Assembly (NCBI GenBank): GCA_900552125.1
Contig: URYK01000003.1
Coordinates: forward strand, 62,001 to 126,000
Reading direction: 5' to 3'
DNA: 64,000 bases
From: an uncultured Solobacterium sp.
GTDB taxonomy: Bacteria; Bacillota_I; Bacilli_A; Erysipelotrichales; Erysipelotrichaceae
Shown here: positions 54,383 through 64,000 of the stretch, piece after piece
Layout: each line of letters starts with the position of its first letter
Position numbering within the stretch: the stretch's first letter is position 1
The notes under the pieces: model-generated
Database searches by the model: none
What the model saw: the letters and a program-made list of their open reading frames with translations, nothing else
What the model was told of the DNA's origin: nothing
Translations under genes and position numbers: made by a program

Positions 54383-55021
54383 ATGAGTATTGAAAAAACA
54401 GTGGCTTCAAATTTATTAGATATTAAAGCAGTTTCACTTCGTCCAAATGAACCATTTACTTGGGCAAGCGGAATCAAATCACCAATCTATTGTGATAATC
54501 GTTTAGTATTATCTTATCCAGAAAAACGTAATGTTGTTGTGGAAGGATTTGTAGAATTAATTAAAAATGAATATGCCGATGCAGAAGTAATCGTTGGTAC
54601 TGCAACTGCAGGTATTCCTTGGGGTGCTATGGTTGCAGATCATATGAGCAAACCTTTTGGCTATGTTCGTAGTTCTAATAAAAGCCATGGCAAAGGAAAT
54701 AAAATCGAAGGTAAAATTGAAAAAGGTGCTAAAGTTGTTGTTATAGAAGATTTAATTTCTACTGGCGGATCAGTTAAAGATGTGGTAGAATCTTTACGTG
54801 AAGCTGGGGCTGAAGTATTAGGAGTAGCTGCAATCTTTACATATCTACTTCCAGCATCTACTGAATTGTTCAATAATATTGACTGTTCATTCAAAACATT
54901 AAGTAATTATGATGTTTTAATTGATGTTGCCCTTGAATTGGATTATATTAAAGAAGCAGACTTAGAAAAGCTAAAAGCTTGGAAAAAAGACCCAAGAGAT
55001 GAATCTTGGATGGAAAAATAA
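54383..55021 (+). CDS. pyrE: Orotate phosphoribosyltransferase
   Basis: A 212-residue enzyme joining orotate to PRPP. The PRPP motif is [13 protein letters not shown], with [11 protein letters not shown] nearby and the substrate segment [17 protein letters not shown] start it at the ATG at 54383, with GGAGGGTT before it. An in-frame start at 54356 lies in pyrF. It is the last gene before the terminator that splits the operon from the second carAB pair. Confidence 0.95.
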   Translation: MSIEKTVASNLLDIKAVSLRPNEPFTWASGIKSPIYCDNRLVLSYPEKRNVVVEGFVELIKNEYADAEVIVGTATAGIPWGAMVADHMSKPFGYVRSSNKSHGKGNKIEGKIEKGAKVVVIEDLISTGGSVKDVVESLREAGAEVLGVAAIFTYLLPASTELFNNIDCSFKTLSNYDVLIDVALELDYIKEADLEKLKAWKKDPRDESWMEK

Positions 55022-55032
55022 AGAAACAAATA

Positions 55033-55066
55033 GGGGCGTAGAATAAAGTTATTCTATGCCCTTTTG
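55033..55066 (+). terminator. Terminator between pyrE and the second carA
   Basis: GGGC-TAGAATAA pairs with TATTCTA-GCCC (one G-T pair), then TTTT. It makes the second carAB at least partly independent of the first operon. Confidence 0.8.
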
Positions 55067-55080
55067 GTGGGAAATAGGAA

Positions 55081-55094
55081 TGTAAGTACTTACA
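55081..55094 (+). promoter_or_regulatory. 14-bp palindrome before the second carA
   Basis: TGTAAGTACTTACA is a perfect palindrome just before the ribosome site AGGAGGA of carA. I see no PyrR loop here and no convincing promoter, so it may be an operator for another regulator or a small RNA stem. The role is unproven. Confidence 0.4.
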
Positions 55095-55104
55095 GGAGGA
55101 GCTT

Positions 55105-56181
55105 ATGGAAAAAAGATTACTGATATTGGAAGATGGTACTGTATATGAAGGATATGGTTTTGGTTCTAATTGTTATCAGGTAGGAGAACTTGTATTCAAT
55201 ACCGGTATGAGCGGATATCAAGAAGTACTGTCTGATTTGTCTTATTGCGGACAGATTGTTATGATGACATATCCTATGATTGGAAACTATGGTATCAATC
55301 GTGATGATTTTGAAAGTTTAGATCCAGCGGTATTTGGCTTTGTTGTGAAGGAATACTGTGAGCAGCCAAGTAATTTCCGTTCTGATCTGACATTGGACGA
55401 ATTCTTGAAATTAAAAAATATTCCAGGAATCTCTCATGTTGACACAAGAAGTATAACAAAAAAACTAAGAAGCAGTGGAACGATGCGCGCTATCATGGCT
55501 GATGCAGATGCTGATGTAGATAGTGTTGTGAAGATGCTGAAGGAGACTGATTTTCTACATGATCAGGTCGCACGTGTTTCTACACAGAAACCATTCCCGA
55601 TTCCAAATCGAGGAAAGAAAGTTGTATTGATGGATTTTGGCGCAAAGCATGGAATTATCCGTGAATTATCAAGAAGAAACTGTGATTTGATCGTAGTTCC
55701 TTACAATACCAGTGCTGAAGCAATTCTTGCTTTGCATCCAGATGGTATTATGTTAAGCAATGGTCCTGGGGATCCTAAGGATATGACGGGTGCTATTGAA
55801 GTAATTAAAGAGCTAATCGGTAAATTACCAATCTTTGGTATTTGTTTAGGACATCAGCTAATCTCACTTGCTTGTGGTGCAAATACAGTGAAATTAAAAT
55901 TTGGTCATCGAGGATGCAATCATCCAGTCGTAAACTTATTAACAGGTAAAGTTGAAATTACATCACAGAACCATGGTTATGCAGTAGAGTTTGAAAGCTT
56001 AGCGAATACGGATTTAGAAATGACACATCAAGCTTTAAATGATAAGAGCGTGGAAGGTGTACGCCATACAAAGTATCCAGTGTTTAGTGTACAGTATCAT
56101 CCAGAAGCTGCACCTGGACCAGAAGATGCGAATTATTTATTTGATCAATTTATGGAACTCATGGAAAAGGAGAATGGTTAA
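55105..56181 (+). CDS. carA: Carbamoyl phosphate synthase small subunit (copy 2, active site intact)
   Basis: A 358-residue glutaminase subunit. It keeps the full class I amidotransferase triad: Cys247 in GICLGHQ, His332 and Glu334 in YHPE, and the SNGPGDP turn. That makes it the active partner compared with the copy at 47745. The two align without gaps through most of their length and share [13 protein letters not shown]-like and PSNFRSD segments, so they arose by duplication. It is followed directly by its carB. Confidence 0.96.
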   Translation: MEKRLLILEDGTVYEGYGFGSNCYQVGELVFNTGMSGYQEVLSDLSYCGQIVMMTYPMIGNYGINRDDFESLDPAVFGFVVKEYCEQPSNFRSDLTLDEFLKLKNIPGISHVDTRSITKKLRSSGTMRAIMADADADVDSVVKMLKETDFLHDQVARVSTQKPFPIPNRGKKVVLMDFGAKHGIIRELSRRNCDLIVVPYNTSAEAILALHPDGIMLSNGPGDPKDMTGAIEVIKELIGKLPIFGICLGHQLISLACGANTVKLKFGHRGCNHPVVNLLTGKVEITSQNHGYAVEFESLANTDLEMTHQALNDKSVEGVRHTKYPVFSVQYHPEAAPGPEDANYLFDQFMELMEKENG

Positions 56182-59100
56182 ATGACAAAGCGTAATGATA
56201 TTAAGAAAATACTAGTAATCGGTTCAGGCCCTATTGTCATTGGACAGGCGGCTGAATTTGACTATGCGGGAAGTCAGGCATGTCAGTCTTTGCGTGAAGA
56301 AGGCTATGAAGTCGTATTAATCAATTCCAATCCTGCAACCATTATGACCGATACAGCAATTGCAGATCGTGTTTATATCGAACCACTTACTTTAGAGTTT
56401 GCTAGTCGTATTATTTATAAAGAACGTCCAGATGCTATTTTAGGAAGCTTAGGGGGACAGACTGGTTTAAATTTAGTTGTTGAATTGGCAAATTCAGGAA
56501 TCTTAGAAGAATACAATGTTGAAATTCTAGGAACAGATCTTACTGCTATCAATAAAGCAGAAGATCGTGAATTATTCCGTGAATTAATGTATGAAATCAA
56601 TGAACCAGTTCCTGAAAGTGATATTGTTCATAGTGTAGAAGAAGCTATTCGCTTTGCGAATGAAATCGGATATCCATTAGTCGTTCGTCCTGCTTATACA
56701 CTAGGCGGAACCGGTGGCGGTTTTGCGGATAATGAAGAAGAATTACGCATTATTACAGAAAATGGCTTGAAGCTATCTCCTGTACATCAATGTTTAATTG
56801 AACGCAGTATTGCAGGCTATAAAGAAATTGAATATGAAGTAATGCGAGACTTCAATGATAATGCAATCGTTGTATGTAACATGGAAAACATTGATCCAGT
56901 AGGTATTCATACTGGGGATTCTATGGTTGTAGCTCCTGTTCAGACATTATCTGATCGTGAGCATCAGATGCTGCGTAATGCAAGCTTAAAGATCATTCGT
57001 GCCTTAAAAATCTGTGGTGGTTGTAATGTACAGTTAGCGCTTGATCCAAATAGCTTTAAATATTATGTTATCGAAGTAAATCCACGTGTATCTCGTTCTA
57101 GTGCTCTAGCAAGTAAAGCAACAGGTTATCCAATTGCTAAGCTGGCGGCTAAAATTGCAGTTGGAATGACTCTTGATGAAATCATTAATCCAATCACAAA
57201 TACAAGCTATGCATGTTTTGAGCCAGCATTAGATTACATCGTGACAAAACTTGCTCGTTTCCCATTTGATAAATTTGTGAATGCAGATCGTCGTTTAGGA
57301 ACACAGATGAAGGCAACTGGAGAGGTTATGTCTATCGCAAGAAACTTTGAAGAAAGCTTCTTAAAAGCCATTCGTTCTTTAGAGATGAAATGTGATCACA
57401 TTGAAAATAAAGAAATTGCAGAGCTTACTACGGAAGAGTTGTGGGAAGGAATCGCAATTAAAGATGATTTACGTGTATTTAAAATTGCAGAATTATTACG
57501 TCGTCATGAATCTATTGAAAGAATACATGAAATCACAAAAATTGATTACTTCTTCCTTCATAAATTTGTTAATATCATTCATTTAGAAGAAGAAATGATG
57601 AATCATGTAAAAGATTTAAATGTTCTTCGTTTAATTAAAGAAAACGGATTTGCGGATTCTTATATAGCACGTAAATGGGGAATGGAAGAAAGAGAGCTTT
57701 ATGATTATCGTAAAGCAAATGGTATCATTCCAGTCTATAAAATGGTAGATACTTGTGCTGCAGAGTTTGAAAGTGCAACTCCTTACTTCTATTCTACATA
57801 CGAACAGGAAAATGAATCTTTTCCAAGTAATAATAAGAAAATTATCGTTTTGGGTTCTGGACCAATTCGTATTGGACAGGGTGTAGAATTTGACTATGCG
57901 ACAGTTCATTGTGTTATGACAATTCGTGAATGTGGTTATGAAGCCATCGTTATCAATAATAATCCAGAAACTGTATCTACGGATTTCTCTATTTCTGATA
58001 AATTGTATTTTGAACCACTAACCATTGAAGATGTAATGCATATCATCGATTTGGAACAGCCATTAGGTGTTGTTGTACAGTTTGGTGGTCAGACAGCAAT
58101 CAATCTGGCAGATAAATTAGTAGCTCGCGGAGTGAAAATTTTAGGAACAAGCCTAGAAAATATTGATCGTGCAGAAGACCGTCATGAATTTGAGGCAATG
58201 CTTCATAAATTAAATATTCCTCAGCCAAAAGGTGAAACTGCAGTTGAGGTTGAAGAAGCAGTGAAGATTGCGAATCGTATCGGCTATCCAGTACTTGTTC
58301 GTCCATCTTATGTATTAGGAGGACGTGCAATGGAAATTGTACACAATGATGATGATTTAAGAGTGTATATGGCAACTGCTGTAAAAGAAATCAGTCATGA
58401 TGCACCAATTCTTGTGGATAAGTATATTGTTGGTAAAGAATTGGAAATCGATGCCATTTGTGATGGAGAACATGTTTATATTCCAGGTATCATGGAACAT
58501 ATTGAACGTGCGGGAATTCACTCAGGGGATTCTATCAGTGTTTATCCGCCACAGACAATTTCAGACAAGGTAAAAGATACGATTGTGGATTATGCGATTC
58601 GCATTGGAAAAGGATTCCACTTTATTGGACTATATAATATTCAGTTCATTGTCGATAAAGAAGATGAAGTATATGTACTAGAAGTTAATCCACGTAGTTC
58701 AAGAACAGTTCCTTTCTTAAGTAAGATTACAGGTGTTGCGATGAGTAATATTGCGACTCGCTGTGTACTTGGTGAAACACTTTCGAAGCAGGGCTATGAA
58801 GAAGGTATTCGTCCATTTGAAGAACGAGTATTTGTGAAAGCACCTGTATTCTCATTTGCTAAATTACGTAGCGTAGATACCGTGCTTGGTCCAGAAATGA
58901 AGTCAACTGGCGAAGCATTAGGTGGCGATATCACTTTAGAAAAAGCATTATATAAAGCATTACTGGCAAGTGGTATCAAAATTCCAAACCATGGAAACAT
59001 TTTAATGACAATTGCGGACGATGATAAAGAAGAAGCACTAACGATCGCAAAACGTTTCTCTGCGATTGGTTATGGAATTTATGCGACAAGCGGAACTGCA

Positions 59101-59385
59101 AAATATTTAAAAGATCATGGCTTGTTTGTGAAAACTGTCAATAAGATTTCTCAGGAAGGAAATCAGAATGTATTAGATATCATTCGTAAGGGACAGGTAA
59201 ACTATGTAATTAATACAATGCCAAGTGAAGATAAAGAAGTTACAAATGATGGATTCCTAATTCGTCGTGTTTCTGCGGAAAACAATATCAGCTGTTTTAC
59301 ATCATTTGATACAGCCAATGCAATCCTAAAAGTATTAGAGTCTTTAAACTTCACAACAATTTCTATGAATGAGTTAGAGAAATAG
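56182..59385 (+). CDS. carB: Carbamoyl phosphate synthase large subunit (copy 2)
   Basis: A 1067-residue enzyme with the same two ATP-grasp halves and allosteric domain as copy 1. Motifs present include [32 protein letters not shown] and ATSGTAKYL. The pair is very similar, most of all in the second half. A block of 80 bases (57061-57140) is identical to 49703-49782 in copy 1, including silent sites, while flanks differ. The gene begins directly after the carA stop codon. Confidence 0.96.
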   Translation: MTKRNDIKKILVIGSGPIVIGQAAEFDYAGSQACQSLREEGYEVVLINSNPATIMTDTAIADRVYIEPLTLEFASRIIYKERPDAILGSLGGQTGLNLVVELANSGILEEYNVEILGTDLTAINKAEDRELFRELMYEINEPVPESDIVHSVEEAIRFANEIGYPLVVRPAYTLGGTGGGFADNEEELRIITENGLKLSPVHQCLIERSIAGYKEIEYEVMRDFNDNAIVVCNMENIDPVGIHTGDSMVVAPVQTLSDREHQMLRNASLKIIRALKICGGCNVQLALDPNSFKYYVIEVNPRVSRSSALASKATGYPIAKLAAKIAVGMTLDEIINPITNTSYACFEPALDYIVTKLARFPFDKFVNADRRLGTQMKATGEVMSIARNFEESFLKAIRSLEMKCDHIENKEIAELTTEELWEGIAIKDDLRVFKIAELLRRHESIERIHEITKIDYFFLHKFVNIIHLEEEMMNHVKDLNVLRLIKENGFADSYIARKWGMEERELYDYRKANGIIPVYKMVDTCAAEFESATPYFYSTYEQENESFPSNNKKIIVLGSGPIRIGQGVEFDYATVHCVMTIRECGYEAIVINNNPETVSTDFSISDKLYFEPLTIEDVMHIIDLEQPLGVVVQFGGQTAINLADKLVARGVKILGTSLENIDRAEDRHEFEAMLHKLNIPQPKGETAVEVEEAVKIANRIGYPVLVRPSYVLGGRAMEIVHNDDDLRVYMATAVKEISHDAPILVDKYIVGKELEIDAICDGEHVYIPGIMEHIERAGIHSGDSISVYPPQTISDKVKDTIVDYAIRIGKGFHFIGLYNIQFIVDKEDEVYVLEVNPRSSRTVPFLSKITGVAMSNIATRCVLGETLSKQGYEEGIRPFEERVFVKAPVFSFAKLRSVDTVLGPEMKSTGEALGGDITLEKALYKALLASGIKIPNHGNILMTIADDDKEEALTIAKRFSAIGYGIYATSGTAKYLKDHGLFVKTVNKISQEGNQNVLDIIRKGQVNYVINTMPSEDKEVTNDGFLIRRVSAENNISCFTSFDTANAILKVLESLNFTTISMNELEK

Positions 59386-59387
59386 AA

Positions 59388-59423
59388 AAAAGGACTCCTC
59401 ATATAATTGGGGAATCCTTTCTT
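59388..59423 (+). terminator. Terminator of the second carAB
   Basis: AAAGGA-TCCTCA pairs with TGGGGA-TCCTTT (one mismatch, one wobble) around TATAAT, followed by CTTT. Confidence 0.7.
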
Positions 59424-59486
59424 TATACTGGCTTTTGCCTTGTGAAAGTGCTATCATAGAATTAATAAAGAGAAAGGAGATTTTAA

Positions 59487-60308
59487 ATGGACTCAAAAAG
59501 ATTTCAAGATAAGGTCATGGTAGTGACTGGTGGTACATCCGGAATTGGAAAAGCAGTATGTTTACGAGCAGGAGCAGAAGGCGCAATCGTAGTGATTGCA
59601 GGTCGTAATGAAGAAAGAGGAAAGGCTATAGAAAAAGAAATCATTGATCAGGGAGGAAAAGCCTTATTTATCCAATGTGATGTAACAAAAAAAGAAGATA
59701 TCATACATTTATATGCGAAAACGATGGAGGTTTATGGACATCTTGATATTGCCATCAACAATGCTGGAATTGTAGGAGATTCTAAAAAAATTGAAGATTT
59801 GACGGATGATGATTGGTTTAGTGTTGTAAATGCGAACTTAAACTCTATGTTCTATTGTATTCGAGAAGAAGTTAAATACATGTTACAGAATGAACATGGC
59901 GGAAGTATTGTCAATACAGCATCTGTTGCAGGTATACGTGCAACACCATCAGGACCAGCTTATGTCGCAAGTAAACATGGTGTAGTAGGGTTAACCAAGT
60001 CAACCGCAATGGATTATGCAAAACAAAATATTACTTGTAATGCAGTTTGTCCTGCGGGTACGGATACACCATTAACGGAAGCCGCAAAACAAAAATTATA
60101 TGCGAAAATTGCGGAATTGAAAGCACAGGGTAAAGATCCACAGGAATTCATGAAAAACTCTATGTTAGCTGGAAAGACACAGACTTTACAGGAACGTAAT
60201 GCGACTAGTGAGGAACAAGCCGCAACAATTCTTTACTTTGCTAGTGATGAAGCCAGACATATTACAGGAAGCATCATCGCAAGTGATGGAGGATTTACCG
60301 TATATTAA
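59487..60308 (+). CDS. Short-chain dehydrogenase/reductase
   Basis: A 273-residue oxidoreductase of the classical SDR family. The NAD(P) loop is TGGTSGIG, NNAG supports the coenzyme, and the catalytic Ser, Tyr and Lys are in TASVAG and YVASK. An extra segment of about 25 residues with LKAQGKDPQEF lies before the C-terminal strand. It is closest in type to the glucose/ketoacyl/hydroxysteroid dehydrogenases, and the substrate is not clear. A promoter TTGCCT-N16-TAGAAT (59435-59462) and ribosome site AAAGGAG lie upstream. Confidence 0.9.
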   Translation: MDSKRFQDKVMVVTGGTSGIGKAVCLRAGAEGAIVVIAGRNEERGKAIEKEIIDQGGKALFIQCDVTKKEDIIHLYAKTMEVYGHLDIAINNAGIVGDSKKIEDLTDDDWFSVVNANLNSMFYCIREEVKYMLQNEHGGSIVNTASVAGIRATPSGPAYVASKHGVVGLTKSTAMDYAKQNITCNAVCPAGTDTPLTEAAKQKLYAKIAELKAQGKDPQEFMKNSMLAGKTQTLQERNATSEEQAATILYFASDEARHITGSIIASDGGFTVY

Positions 60309-60324
60309 GTTAAATGAGATAAAG

Positions 60325-60377
60325 AAAAGGCAATGGTCAGCTTGAAAAGTTTCTGATATCCATTGCCTATTTTTGTT
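60325..60377 (+). terminator. Terminator of the SDR gene
   Basis: AAAGGCAATGG pairs with CCATTGCC around a loop of about 25 bases, followed by TATTTTTG. Confidence 0.75.
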
Positions 60378-60424
60378 TGATTATGCTATACATAGTTTTC
60401 TTATGGTTTCTCAGATAAAAATAA

Positions 60425-60476
60425 TTGACATAACATAAAGAATAAGGTAAGCTAATATGTGTTAGCTATTTCTAAC
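60425..60476 (+). promoter_or_regulatory. GTTAG box upstream of the pfl promoter
   Basis: GTTAG-CTATTT-CTAAC (60461-60476) is a perfect inverted repeat with the same arms and spacing as the boxes of the second feo operon. A weaker GGTAAGCTAAT lies just before it (60446-60456), and a TTGACA hexamer is at 60425-60430 with no clear -10. Rex, the NADH-sensing repressor, also binds TGTTA-type inverted repeats at fermentation genes, so either an iron or a redox regulator is possible. Confidence 0.55.
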
Positions 60477-60508
60477 TTGAGTTTTATTATGTCTTTAGGA
60501 ATTGCCTA

Positions 60509-60537
60509 TTGACGTTTGGTAAAAATAATGATACATT
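60509..60537 (+). promoter_or_regulatory. Promoter of pflB-pflA
   Basis: TTGACG (60509-60514) and TACATT (60532-60537) are 17 bases apart. The transcript would start near 60544, exactly where the ZTP aptamer begins. Confidence 0.7.
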
Positions 60538-60543
60538 AATTTC

Positions 60544-60645
60544 AGTTATATGACTGACGGAAGTGGAATTGACCACAGGAAGTATAATGTATAAGAGCCG
60601 ACCGTCTGGGCAAAAGAGTCCTAGACGTAATGTCGGCTCTTTTCT
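60544..60645 (+). ncRNA. ZTP (pfl-motif) riboswitch with terminator
   Basis: The aptamer reads AGTTATATGACTGACGG, GTGG...CCAC as a small hairpin, GGAAGTATAA, then the conserved half GCCGACCGTCTGGGC. This closely follows the Fusobacterium ulcerans pfl aptamer as I remember it. P1 pairs TTATA with TATAA. The expression platform is a terminator of AAGAGCCGAC (60593-60602) with GTCGGCTCTT (60632-60641) and a T run. ZTP or ZMP binding, a sign of low 10-formyl-tetrahydrofolate, should prevent the terminator and turn on pflB, whose formate feeds one-carbon metabolism. Confidence 0.95.
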
Positions 60646-60708
60646 TATAAATATATCACAAGATATATTTACGTTTAAAACCTATTTAAGCAGGAGGGTG
60701 CAGGATTT

Positions 60709-62964
60709 ATGATGAATGAACGTAAAGAATGGGAAGGATTCTCTGGTAGAATCTGGAAAGAAGAAGTCAATGTTCGTGACTTCATTCAGCACAACTATAC
60801 TCCATATGATGGAGATGAGTCTTTTTTAGAAGATGCAACAGATGCGACAAATAAACTGTGGGGAGAACTTCAGAAATTACAGAAGGAAGAACGTGCTAAA
60901 GGCGGCGTTCTTGATATGGAAACAGAAGTAGTTTCTTCTTTAACAGCGTATGGTCCTGGTTACATTAATATAGAATTAAAGGATTTAGAAAAGGTTGTTG
61001 GTCTTCAGACGGATAAACCATTGAAACGTGCGTTTATGCCTTATGGCGGAATTAAAATGAGTGAAGAAGCATGTCGTACTTATGGATATGAACCTAGTGA
61101 AAAATTACATGAAATTTTCCATGAATATCACAAAACACATAATGATGCAGTATTTGATTGTTATACACCAGAAATGCGTTTAGCTAGACGTAACAAAATT
61201 GTAACAGGACTTCCTGACACTTATGGTCGTGGACGTATTGTTGGTGATTATCGCCGTGTTGCTTTATATGGTGTTGATTTCCTAATTCAGGAAAAAGAAA
61301 AAGATAAAGCAAACTGTGGCTGTGGTGTAATGAGCGATGACATTATTCGTCAGCGAGAAGAATTAGCAGAACAGATCAAGGCTCTAAAAGGTATGAAAGC
61401 CATGGCTGAAATCTATGGTTATGATATCAGCGGTCCAGCGAAAAATGCAAAAGAAGCTGTACAGTGGCTATACTTTGGATACTTAGCAGCAATTAAAACA
61501 CAAAATGGTGCAGCGATGAGTGTAGGACGAGTTTCTACTTTCTTAGATATTTATATCGAACGTGATTTAGAAGCCGGTGTTCTTACAGAAAAAGAAGCAC
61601 AAGAATTAATTGATCATATGACAATGAAATTCCGTATGGTTAAATTTGCACGTATTCCTTCTTACAATCAGTTATTCTCTGGTGACCCTGTTTGGGCAAC
61701 ATTGGATATTGCTGGTTTAGGTATGGATGGACGTCATATGGTTACAAAAACTGACTTCCGTTTCTTACATACATTAGAAAACATGGGACCGGCTCCTGAA
61801 CCTAACTTAACAGTATTGTATTCTTCTCATTTACCAGAAAACTTTAAAAAGTATTCTGCACGTATTTCTATTGATACAAGCTCTGTACAGTATGAAAACG
61901 ATGATGTTATGCGTCCTGTTTGGGGAGATGACTATGCAGTATGCTGTTGTGTAAGTGCTACTCAGACTGGTAAAGAAATGCAGTTCTTCGGTGCACGTGC
62001 TAACCTTGCAAAATGTTTATTATACGCTATCAATGGTGGTGTTGATGAAAAAACAAAAGTACAGGTAGGACCTGAATATCGCCCAATTACTTCTGAATAT
62101 CTTGATTATGATGAAGTAATGCATAAATATGATATTATGATGGAATGGCTTGCGGATTTATATGTAAACATTCTAAATCTAATTCAATATATGCATGATA
62201 AATATTATTATGAAAGTGCATTGATGGCATTGATCGATACAGATGTAAGAAGAACATTTGCGACAGGTATTGCGGGCTTCTCACATGTAGTAGACTCTTT
62301 ATCTGCAATTAAATATGCGAAAGTTAAAACAATTCGTGATGAAGATGGTTTAGTTATCGATTACGAAACAGAAGGTGATTTCCCTCGTTATGGTAATGAT
62401 GATGACCGTGCTGATGATATCGCAGTATGGCTATTAAAGACATTTATGGAAAAAATCGAAAAACGCCATACGTATCGTAATTCTGAACCAACAACTTCTA
62501 TCTTAACAATTACTTCTAATGTCGTTTATGGTAAAGCAACAGGTGCATTACCAGATGGACGTAAAGCAGGAGAACCATTATCACCAGGGGCAAACCCAGC
62601 TTATGGTGCTGAACAAAATGGACTTCTAGCTTCCTTGAACTCTGTTGCGAAACTTCCTTATGAATATGCATTAGATGGTATCAGTAATACACAAACAATT
62701 AATCCTGATGCATTAGGACATAATGAAAAAGAACGTGTAGAACATTTAGTGAATGTGTTAGATGGTTACTTTGATCAGGGTGCACATCATTTAAATGTAA
62801 ACGTCTTTGGAATTGAAAAATTAAAAGATGCAATGGAACACCCAGAAAAAGAAGAATATGCGAACTTCACAATTCGTGTATCTGGATATGCTGTTAAATT
62901 TATTGACCTGACTCGTGAACAGCAGCTAGACGTTATCGCAAGAACATGCCACGCTAGTCTATAA
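60709..62964 (+). CDS. pflB: Formate C-acetyltransferase (pyruvate formate-lyase)
   Basis: A 751-residue glycyl radical enzyme that makes acetyl-CoA and formate from pyruvate and CoA. The active-site cysteines are in [13 protein letters not shown] (about residues 408-413), and the radical Gly is in RVSGYAVKF, some 25 residues from the end. Length and N-terminal [19 protein letters not shown] (in full 19 residues) fit true Pfl rather than glycerol dehydratase relatives. The active form needs oxygen-free conditions. AGGAGG lies 11 bases before the ATG. Confidence 0.97.
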   Translation: MMNERKEWEGFSGRIWKEEVNVRDFIQHNYTPYDGDESFLEDATDATNKLWGELQKLQKEERAKGGVLDMETEVVSSLTAYGPGYINIELKDLEKVVGLQTDKPLKRAFMPYGGIKMSEEACRTYGYEPSEKLHEIFHEYHKTHNDAVFDCYTPEMRLARRNKIVTGLPDTYGRGRIVGDYRRVALYGVDFLIQEKEKDKANCGCGVMSDDIIRQREELAEQIKALKGMKAMAEIYGYDISGPAKNAKEAVQWLYFGYLAAIKTQNGAAMSVGRVSTFLDIYIERDLEAGVLTEKEAQELIDHMTMKFRMVKFARIPSYNQLFSGDPVWATLDIAGLGMDGRHMVTKTDFRFLHTLENMGPAPEPNLTVLYSSHLPENFKKYSARISIDTSSVQYENDDVMRPVWGDDYAVCCCVSATQTGKEMQFFGARANLAKCLLYAINGGVDEKTKVQVGPEYRPITSEYLDYDEVMHKYDIMMEWLADLYVNILNLIQYMHDKYYYESALMALIDTDVRRTFATGIAGFSHVVDSLSAIKYAKVKTIRDEDGLVIDYETEGDFPRYGNDDDRADDIAVWLLKTFMEKIEKRHTYRNSEPTTSILTITSNVVYGKATGALPDGRKAGEPLSPGANPAYGAEQNGLLASLNSVAKLPYEYALDGISNTQTINPDALGHNEKERVEHLVNVLDGYFDQGAHHLNVNVFGIEKLKDAMEHPEKEEYANFTIRVSGYAVKFIDLTREQQLDVIARTCHASL

Positions 62965-62978
62965 TCAGGAATAAAAAG

Positions 62979-63005
62979 AAAGGTCTGTTGTCAAACAGGC
63001 CTTTA
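62979..63005 (+). other. Hairpin between pflB and pflA
   Basis: AAAGGTCTGTT-GTCA-AACAGGCCTTT (one G-T pair) followed by ATTAAT. The T run is poor, so it may lower read-through into pflA and set the enzyme-to-activase ratio, rather than stop transcription. Confidence 0.6.
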
Positions 63006-63022
63006 TTAATGGAGGAAAACAT

Positions 63023-63760
63023 ATGAGTGTAAAAGGAGCAATTCATTCATTAGAAACATTTGGTTCCGTAGATGGACCTGGAGTACGTTTTGTCATTTTC
63101 TTGAAAGGTTGTGCTATGCGTTGTAAGTATTGCCATAATCCAGATACTTGGCAATTAGGAACTCCAGATACAGATGCAGATACAATTTTAAAAAGAGCTT
63201 TACGTTATAAAAGCTATTGGGGTAAGGATGGCGGAATCACAGTTAGTGGAGGAGAACCACTGCTACAGATTGATTTCTTATTAGAATTATTTCAAAAAGC
63301 TAAAAAAGCAAATATACATACGGTAATTGACACAAGTGGAAATCCATTCACAAGAGATGGTGAATTTTTTGAGAAATTCAAAAAGCTAATGGATGTTACA
63401 GATTTAGTTTTATTGGATCTAAAAGTATATGATGAAAATAAACATCAGTCACTTTGTGGTCAGCCGAATAAGAATATTTTAGATTTAGCATCTTATTTAT
63501 CCGAAATTAAAAAGCCTGTATGGATTCGTCATGTATTAGTACCTACTATTAATGATTCAACTGAGGATCTGACTTCTCTTGATAAATTTATTCAAACATT
63601 GAATAATGTAGAAAGAGTAGAAATATTGCCATACCATACATTAGGTGCATACAAATGGAAAGAACTTGGTTATACATATTCATTAGAAGGTATTTTGCCT
63701 CCAACAAAGGAAGAGATAGAACGAGCTAATAAATTGCTGAGAACAGATTCTTATAAATAG
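63023..63760 (+). CDS. pflA: Pyruvate formate-lyase activating enzyme
   Basis: A 245-residue radical SAM enzyme that puts the glycyl radical on PflB. The [4Fe-4S] ligands are C-x3-C-x2-C in GCAMRCKYCHNPDTW. The opening HSLETFGSVDGPGVRFVIF and GGITVSGGEPLLQ are family marks. ATGGAGGAAAAC gives the ribosome site. It follows pflB after a hairpin and would be under the same ZTP switch. Confidence 0.96.
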   Translation: MSVKGAIHSLETFGSVDGPGVRFVIFLKGCAMRCKYCHNPDTWQLGTPDTDADTILKRALRYKSYWGKDGGITVSGGEPLLQIDFLLELFQKAKKANIHTVIDTSGNPFTRDGEFFEKFKKLMDVTDLVLLDLKVYDENKHQSLCGQPNKNILDLASYLSEIKKPVWIRHVLVPTINDSTEDLTSLDKFIQTLNNVERVEILPYHTLGAYKWKELGYTYSLEGILPPTKEEIERANKLLRTDSYK

Positions 63761-63795
63761 TCTTAATTTAATGCACTCGATGAGATGAAACATGA

Positions 63796-63801
63796 TATAA
63801 T
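63796..63801 (+). promoter_or_regulatory. Extended -10 promoter before the last gene
   Basis: TGATATAAT has the TG-N-TATAAT form, about 50 bases before the ATG. A second TATAAT lies at 63811-63816. No -35 match stands out. Confidence 0.45.
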
Positions 63802-63849
63802 GACATTAGATATAATGAGTATTTCAAAGAAAGAAGCGAGTGTGAAAAA

Positions 63850-64000
63850 ATGAAGAATTTTGAACAGCAATTACAAGGAAAACACCCTCGGATCGGATAT
63901 GCAGAGGGAAACAATCCAGATGTGCTTCAGGCTTGTGTGCGCCATGTGAATGAAGGCTATATCATACCTGTTTTAATTGGTAATAAGCAGGAAATTTTAT
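63850..64000 (+). CDS. pta: Probable phosphate acetyltransferase, 3' partial
   Basis: Only the first 50 codons are in the window. They read MKNFEQQLQGKHPRIGYAEG, then NNPDVLQACVRHVNEGYI and PVLIGNKQEI. The pattern of a strand with EG-NPDVL, a helix, and PVLIGN matches the N-terminus of the phosphate acetyl/butyryltransferase family. After pflB-pflA, a Pta turning acetyl-CoA into acetyl phosphate would fit. Phosphate butyryltransferase is an alternative that this short stretch does not exclude. The rest is beyond the right edge. Confidence 0.65.
   Translation, partial: MKNFEQQLQGKHPRIGYAEGNNPDVLQACVRHVNEGYIIPVLIGNKQEIL

Noticed and set aside
60461..60476. Reading the GTTAG repeat as the -35/-10 control of a promoter right at that place
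   Set aside because: The nearby TTGACA (60425) has no -10 at the right distance. The convincing pfl promoter is at 60509-60537, so the repeat is upstream of it.

Overview
The window looks like a chromosomal segment of a low-GC, Gram-positive, anaerobic Firmicute. An Erysipelotrichaceae-type gut bacterium is my best guess, but no rRNA or other decisive marker is present. Supporting signs are strong AGGAGG ribosome sites, TTGACA/TATAAT promoters, T-box, ZTP and PyrR leader RNAs, a Firmicutes-type NAD-dependent PyrDB/PyrK, pyruvate formate-lyase, two ferrous-iron (Feo) systems, rubredoxin and manganese catalase. I see no rRNA, tRNA, CRISPR array, prophage or intact insertion sequence.

Layout. 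1-7.1 kb: end of a J-domain protein, feoA-feoB with a Cys-rich partner, a GNAT acetyltransferase, a gamma-carbonic-anhydrase-like protein, Mn catalase, a decayed Asp-box gene and cysK-cysE. 7.1-7.8 kb: a minus-strand type III toxin-antitoxin locus (ToxN/AbiQ type) whose toxin is frameshifted. 7.8-16.3 kb: an ABC exporter pair, a membrane protein, and a MarR-controlled heterodimeric ABC exporter. 16.3-18.0 kb: an array of small paralogous membrane proteins (three intact, one broken) with an XRE regulator. 18.0-21.9 kb: a minus-strand sdpR-sdpI-ABC operon. 22-29.6 kb: amidohydrolase, two-component system, GntR-ABC operon, VOC protein, hydrolase and a membrane-anchored XRE protein. 29.7-35.8 kb: ftsW, murG, murB, divIB, then asp23-fakA. 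35.9-39.5 kb: rubredoxin, a nonsense-interrupted heavy-metal-domain gene and a second Feo operon. 39.7-45.4 kb: a T-box-controlled amino-acid ABC transporter (arginine predicted), a SpaA-like surface protein and an exonuclease. 45.4-59.4 kb: a complete UMP pathway with two carAB pairs. 59.5-64 kb: an SDR, then pflB-pflA behind a ZTP riboswitch, and the start of a probable pta.

How the genes work together. The PyrR attenuator at 45.4 kb should control pyrB-pyrC-carA-carB-pyrK-pyrD-pyrF-pyrE as one transcript. A terminator then separates a second carA-carB. The first CarA has lost the catalytic Cys and His of the glutaminase site, and the second keeps both. The cell may therefore carry one ammonia-dependent (or partner-dependent) and one glutamine-dependent carbamoyl-phosphate synthase. 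PflB/PflA and the likely Pta would make formate, acetyl-CoA and acetyl phosphate. The ZTP riboswitch ties this to one-carbon (folate) supply. A 16-bp inverted repeat, GTTAG-N6-CTAAC, recurs in the second feo operon and upstream of pfl, suggesting one shared regulator.

The points most worth checking are the catalytically dead CarA, the frameshifted type III toxin-antitoxin locus with a single antitoxin unit, the in-frame stop splitting the heavy-metal-domain gene, the shared GTTAG boxes, and the small-membrane-protein array with its palindromic operators.
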